NCBI GenBank assembly: GCA_022606425.2
Contig: JAHDVF020000873.1
Span: 1-64,000 of the forward strand
Source of the DNA: Lepidostoma basale
Lineage: Eukaryota; Arthropoda; Insecta; Trichoptera; Lepidostomatidae
Direction of reading: 5' to 3'
DNA length: 64,000 nt
Part shown: in pieces, positions 63,601 to 64,000 of the stretch
Layout: each line of letters opens with the position of its first letter
Numbering within the stretch: the stretch's first letter is position 1
Program-made: the position numbers and the translations under genes
Notes under the pieces: model-generated
Told to the model about the DNA's origin: nothing
Databases searched by the model: none
The model's input: only the letters and a program-made list of their open reading frames with translations

Positions 63601-63780
63601 AGATGAGTGCTTACCTGCTCCATAACCTCGGGAGCCATCCAGCACGGCGTGCCCACAAAGGTGTGACGGACCTTCTGCCTGGACATGTCCTGTCCGGTGG
63701 ACAGCCAGGCCGAGACTCCGAAGTCGGCGATCTGGACGGCCCCGTCTTCTCCTAGGAGGATGTTTCCTGCCTTAATATCC
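54523..63780 (-). CDS. fray: fray, OSR1/SPAK-family Ste20 kinase (3' seven exons; 5' part outside window)
   Basis: Exons in coding order: 63615-63780, 60632-60779, 58598-58800, 57517-57690, 56611-56687, 55881-56070 and 54523-54600. This gives 345 codons including the stop, all in phase. The missing start would lie to the right of 64000.

The product has the catalytic loop DIKAGN, DFGVSAW, the activation segment [15 protein letters not shown] with the Thr phosphorylated by WNK kinases in homologues, and the kinase C-lobe. [11 protein letters not shown] acidic linker follows, then the conserved C-terminal domain (NMVLRIRN to the end, [12 protein letters not shown]) that in the family binds RFx(V/I) motifs in WNKs and in cation-chloride cotransporters.

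Role by homology: WNK-activated control of SLC12 cotransporters and ion balance. Coding exons are GC-rich inside AT-rich, repeat-filled introns. Confidence 0.95.
54628..54768. repeat. Tandem repeat, 23-24 bp unit, next to the last fray acceptor
   Basis: Six units of AAATGAGACACGCCATCTAT with one- to two-base variants (GACGCGCC, GTCACGCC). The array starts about 25 nt upstream (in gene sense) of the terminal exon's acceptor. Confidence 0.88.
54772..55049 (-). mobile_element. Tc1/mariner-like MITE, short copy
   Basis: Inverted ends GGGTGTTTTTTTTTAGG and CCTCTAAAAAAAACACCC. The interior matches 14249-14734 with the transposase segment deleted. In the last fray intron. Confidence 0.82.
55129..55280 (-). 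mobile_element. Non-autonomous element sharing the LINE-A tail, copy 2 (truncated)
   Basis: The LINE-A 3' end (minus sense) is followed by the unique block CGGGAGACGCGGTGTGATGG, as at 18.1 and 62.2 kb. It stops after ACCAATAGGCATCTCCC. Confidence 0.75.
55294..55833 (-). mobile_element. RTE-X-like LINE insertion with 13-bp target-site duplication
   Basis: 540 bp with TAATAGGCATCAT at 55281-55293 and 55834-55846. The minus frame 55280-55846 reads [60 protein letters not shown] and [15 protein letters not shown], then a (GAA)n tail (CTT repeat at 55294-55318). It is open throughout and lies in the last fray intron. Confidence 0.9.
55881..56070 (-). CDS. fray: fray exon: CCT/PF2-like domain
   Basis: [40 protein letters not shown] and [20 protein letters not shown]. 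Strongly GC-rich. Acceptor TGTTTGCAG, donor GTGAGT, phase 0. Confidence 0.94.
56150..56460 (+). mobile_element. Unclassified retroelement relic, possibly Penelope-like
   Basis: The frame 56163-56354 ([20 protein letters not shown]) is of unknown family. It is followed by CCAGAAGATGGGGACTGC and ATCTTCGAAACGTCGG, a hairpin-plus-GAAAC pattern like the terminal motif of Penelope-like elements. Confidence 0.35.
56611..56687 (-). CDS. fray: fray exon: linker to C-terminal domain
   Basis: [20 protein letters not shown] then MVLRI and a split Arg codon. 77 nt. Acceptor TTGATTGCAG, donor GTAAAA, phase 2. Confidence 0.9.
56829..57196 (-). mobile_element. mariner fragment, second copy (fray intron)
   Basis: The terminus CCAGGTGTATGCATAAGC matches 38778. 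The minus frame 56939-57184 includes [20 protein letters not shown]. It lacks the triplication seen at 39.0 kb. Confidence 0.8.
57197..57485 (+). mobile_element. Mixed LINE debris (Jockey-like and LINE-E)
   Basis: 57197-57300 has GGGTTACGAGATGCCCATCT-type Jockey-like sequence in minus sense. 57330-57480 matches LINE-E ([14 protein letters not shown] and LFQEAQDRQ). Confidence 0.5.
57517..57690 (-). CDS. fray: fray exon: acidic regulatory linker
   Basis: [31 protein letters not shown] and a Ser/Asp-rich end DSSDSET. RLHRxxxGEWxWS is conserved in OSR1/SPAK. I do not see a clear copy of the second WNK phosphorylation motif. Confidence 0.92.
57880..58525. repeat. Minisatellite 4, unit about 30-31 bp, in a fray intron
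   Basis: The unit is CCTAATAATTTGTACCTGAT followed by AATGCAAGAGA. About 15-18 units are present. They are regular at 58220-58520 and interrupted at 58145-58225 by non-repeat sequence. The array sits between two fray coding exons. Confidence 0.88.
58598..58800 (-). CDS. fray: fray exon: end of kinase domain
   Basis: [40 protein letters not shown] and [23 protein letters not shown] is the kinase subdomain XI signature. Donor GTTGCT is weak but phase-consistent. Confidence 0.94.
58840..59112 (+). mobile_element. CR1/L2-like LINE 3' fragment (fray intron)
   Basis: Matches 32760-33060 (GPSAWN region decayed to GPSAWNML) and ends in the family's GCGCCCTTGAGGTGAGCTAT 3' UTR. Confidence 0.7.
59113..59280. 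repeat. Fragment of the foldback-arm family
   Basis: Shares GGTGGAATGGGGAATGTTGT and GACAGGTCATAAGTCCTGTA with 28425-28560 and with the foldback arms at 28946-29220. Confidence 0.65.
59285..59690 (-). mobile_element. LINE-D copy (fray intron)
   Basis: The minus frame 59300-59659 has [20 protein letters not shown] and [23 protein letters not shown]-rich left end as in the other copies. Confidence 0.82.
59840..60600 (+). mobile_element. LINE-A copy (fray intron)
   Basis: The frames 59865-60260 and 60310-60570 cover [20 protein letters not shown] to SAYPFGETA, broken by one deletion after [14 protein letters not shown]-repeat tail ends about 30 nt from the C-lobe exon donor. Confidence 0.88.
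60632..60779 (-). CDS. fray: fray exon: kinase C-lobe
   Basis: [20 protein letters not shown] to NDPPNLDT, with the conserved [12 protein letters not shown] helix. Acceptor TTTGTTTTGCAG, donor GTCGGT, phase 1. Confidence 0.94.
60857..61650 (+). mobile_element. piggyBac-like MITE, copy 3 (fray intron)
   Basis: 794 bp, TTAA at 60857-60860 and at 61647-61650. Nearly identical to copies 1 and 2, including the GC hairpin. Confidence 0.85.
61680..61800 (+). mobile_element. Short LINE-A relic
   Basis: Matches the [16 protein letters not shown] segment (AAGATGGCAGTGCACAATTG), with a stop. Confidence 0.6.
61801..62184. other. Intron sequence, nothing recognised
   Basis: No frame or repeat family could be matched. 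Mildly AT-rich. Confidence 0.4.
62185..62910 (-). mobile_element. Non-autonomous element sharing the LINE-A tail, copy 3 (longest)
   Basis: TAAC repeat, the LINE-A 3' end (minus sense), the CG-rich block, then an AT-rich body that matches 18240-18632 to AAAGTGCGGCAACAATC. It contains an extra roughly 150 bp of partly repeated TCCACGTATCCACCGTTTTT sequence not in copy 1. Confidence 0.78.
62911..63180. other. Intron sequence, nothing recognised
   Basis: AT-rich, no match. Confidence 0.4.
63181..63335 (+). mobile_element. Possible LINE 3' fragment with ATT-repeat tail
   Basis: GTGTGTCAGGACAGACTTCC and GGAGAGACAGTGTGATTATT recall the LINE-A 3' end (CAGGAAAG...GAGACGGCGTGATGG) at low identity. 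Confidence 0.35.
63340..63585 (-). mobile_element. CR1/L2-like LINE 3' fragment (next to a fray exon)
   Basis: The complement of 37350-37560 (FYDRAFNIAGPLAWN region in minus sense: CATGGAGGCTATTCCACGCC). It ends about 30 nt before the exon donor. Confidence 0.75.
63615..63780 (-). CDS. fray: fray exon: catalytic loop to activation segment
   Basis: Encodes [20 protein letters not shown] then GVSAWL and [17 protein letters not shown]. The first G completes the Arg of HRD, supplied by an exon outside the window. Acceptor ATTATTTCAG, donor GTAAGC, phase 0 at the end. Confidence 0.95.
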
Positions 63781-63879
63781 CTGAAATAATCAAATAGTAG
63801 CTCGATTGAAACATTTTCTCTAATAAAAGTATCTTTAGCTAACCAAAAGCAATCAAAAAAGAAGGAAGAAAGTACAGGG

Positions 63880-64000
63880 TGCGGCAAAACAGACAGTGCA
63901 GTTTTGAAAAGCCGGTACATCCCGTGTGGTGGGGTTAGGAACCTGGGAGTGGTCTCATTGTATCGGGAGGGTCTTGCCGTTTTCAGTCGTTGCCATGGTT
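63880..64000. mobile_element. Possible transposon terminus at window edge
   Basis: Starts ACAGGGTGCGGCAAAACAGA, a form seen at the ends of some insect Tc1/mariner-like elements, and is cut by the window. No frame or second end is visible. Confidence 0.3.

Noticed and set aside
63558..63614. Extension of the fray kinase exon past 63615
   Set aside because: A GTAAGC donor follows GAGCAG, and the next expected residues ([11 protein letters not shown]) are found in the exon at 60632-60779. The read-through is LINE sequence.

Overview
The window is insect nuclear DNA. Coding exons are joined by GT-AG introns. The genes are insect types: an OSR1/SPAK-family kinase of the fray type, a THAP-domain protein, and a ten-finger C2H2 zinc-finger protein. 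More than half of the sequence is recognisable transposon debris. The repeat content (a LINE family ending in a GTTA-repeat tail, RTE elements ending in TGATGA, mori-type mariner, piggyBac-like miniature elements, tRNA-derived SINEs) suggests Lepidoptera or a close relative. That assignment is inference.

Layout: 1-2.3 kb is LINE and SINE debris. 2.38-8.89 kb (minus) is one uninterrupted 2170-codon reading frame. It encodes an ankyrin-repeat protein with a C-terminal TPR region and an N-terminal region carrying two RNxxxH motifs of the kind found in HEPN RNases. 8.9-15.2 kb is intergenic: nested LINEs, a piggyBac-like MITE, a GC-rich island and AT-rich DNA. 15.3-19.2 kb (plus) is a three-exon THAP gene. 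21.7-41.1 kb (plus) is a ten-exon C2H2 zinc-finger gene with introns full of transposons. 41.1-54.4 kb is intergenic: LINEs, a deleted piggyBac-like element, a deleted mariner, and a 5.6 kb block of three unrelated AT-rich minisatellites, one of which holds a Harbinger-like MITE. 54.5-63.8 kb (minus) is the 3' part of fray, seven exons running from the kinase catalytic loop to the C-terminal (CCT) domain. Its 5' exons lie beyond the right edge.

The genes form no operon and have unrelated jobs: a possible RNA-processing or scaffold protein, two DNA-binding proteins and a WNK-pathway ion-transport kinase. Every exon join reported for the THAP, zinc-finger and fray genes was checked for reading phase and GT-AG ends, and all agree. 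Transcription starts and UTR exons cannot be fixed from sequence alone. Repeat boundaries are approximate unless a target-site duplication is cited.

The main leads are the possible HEPN-ankyrin-TPR architecture, the zinc-finger gene whose introns cut four fingers at the same codon, a non-autonomous element that shares the LINE 3' tail, and several nested insertions with exact target-site duplications.
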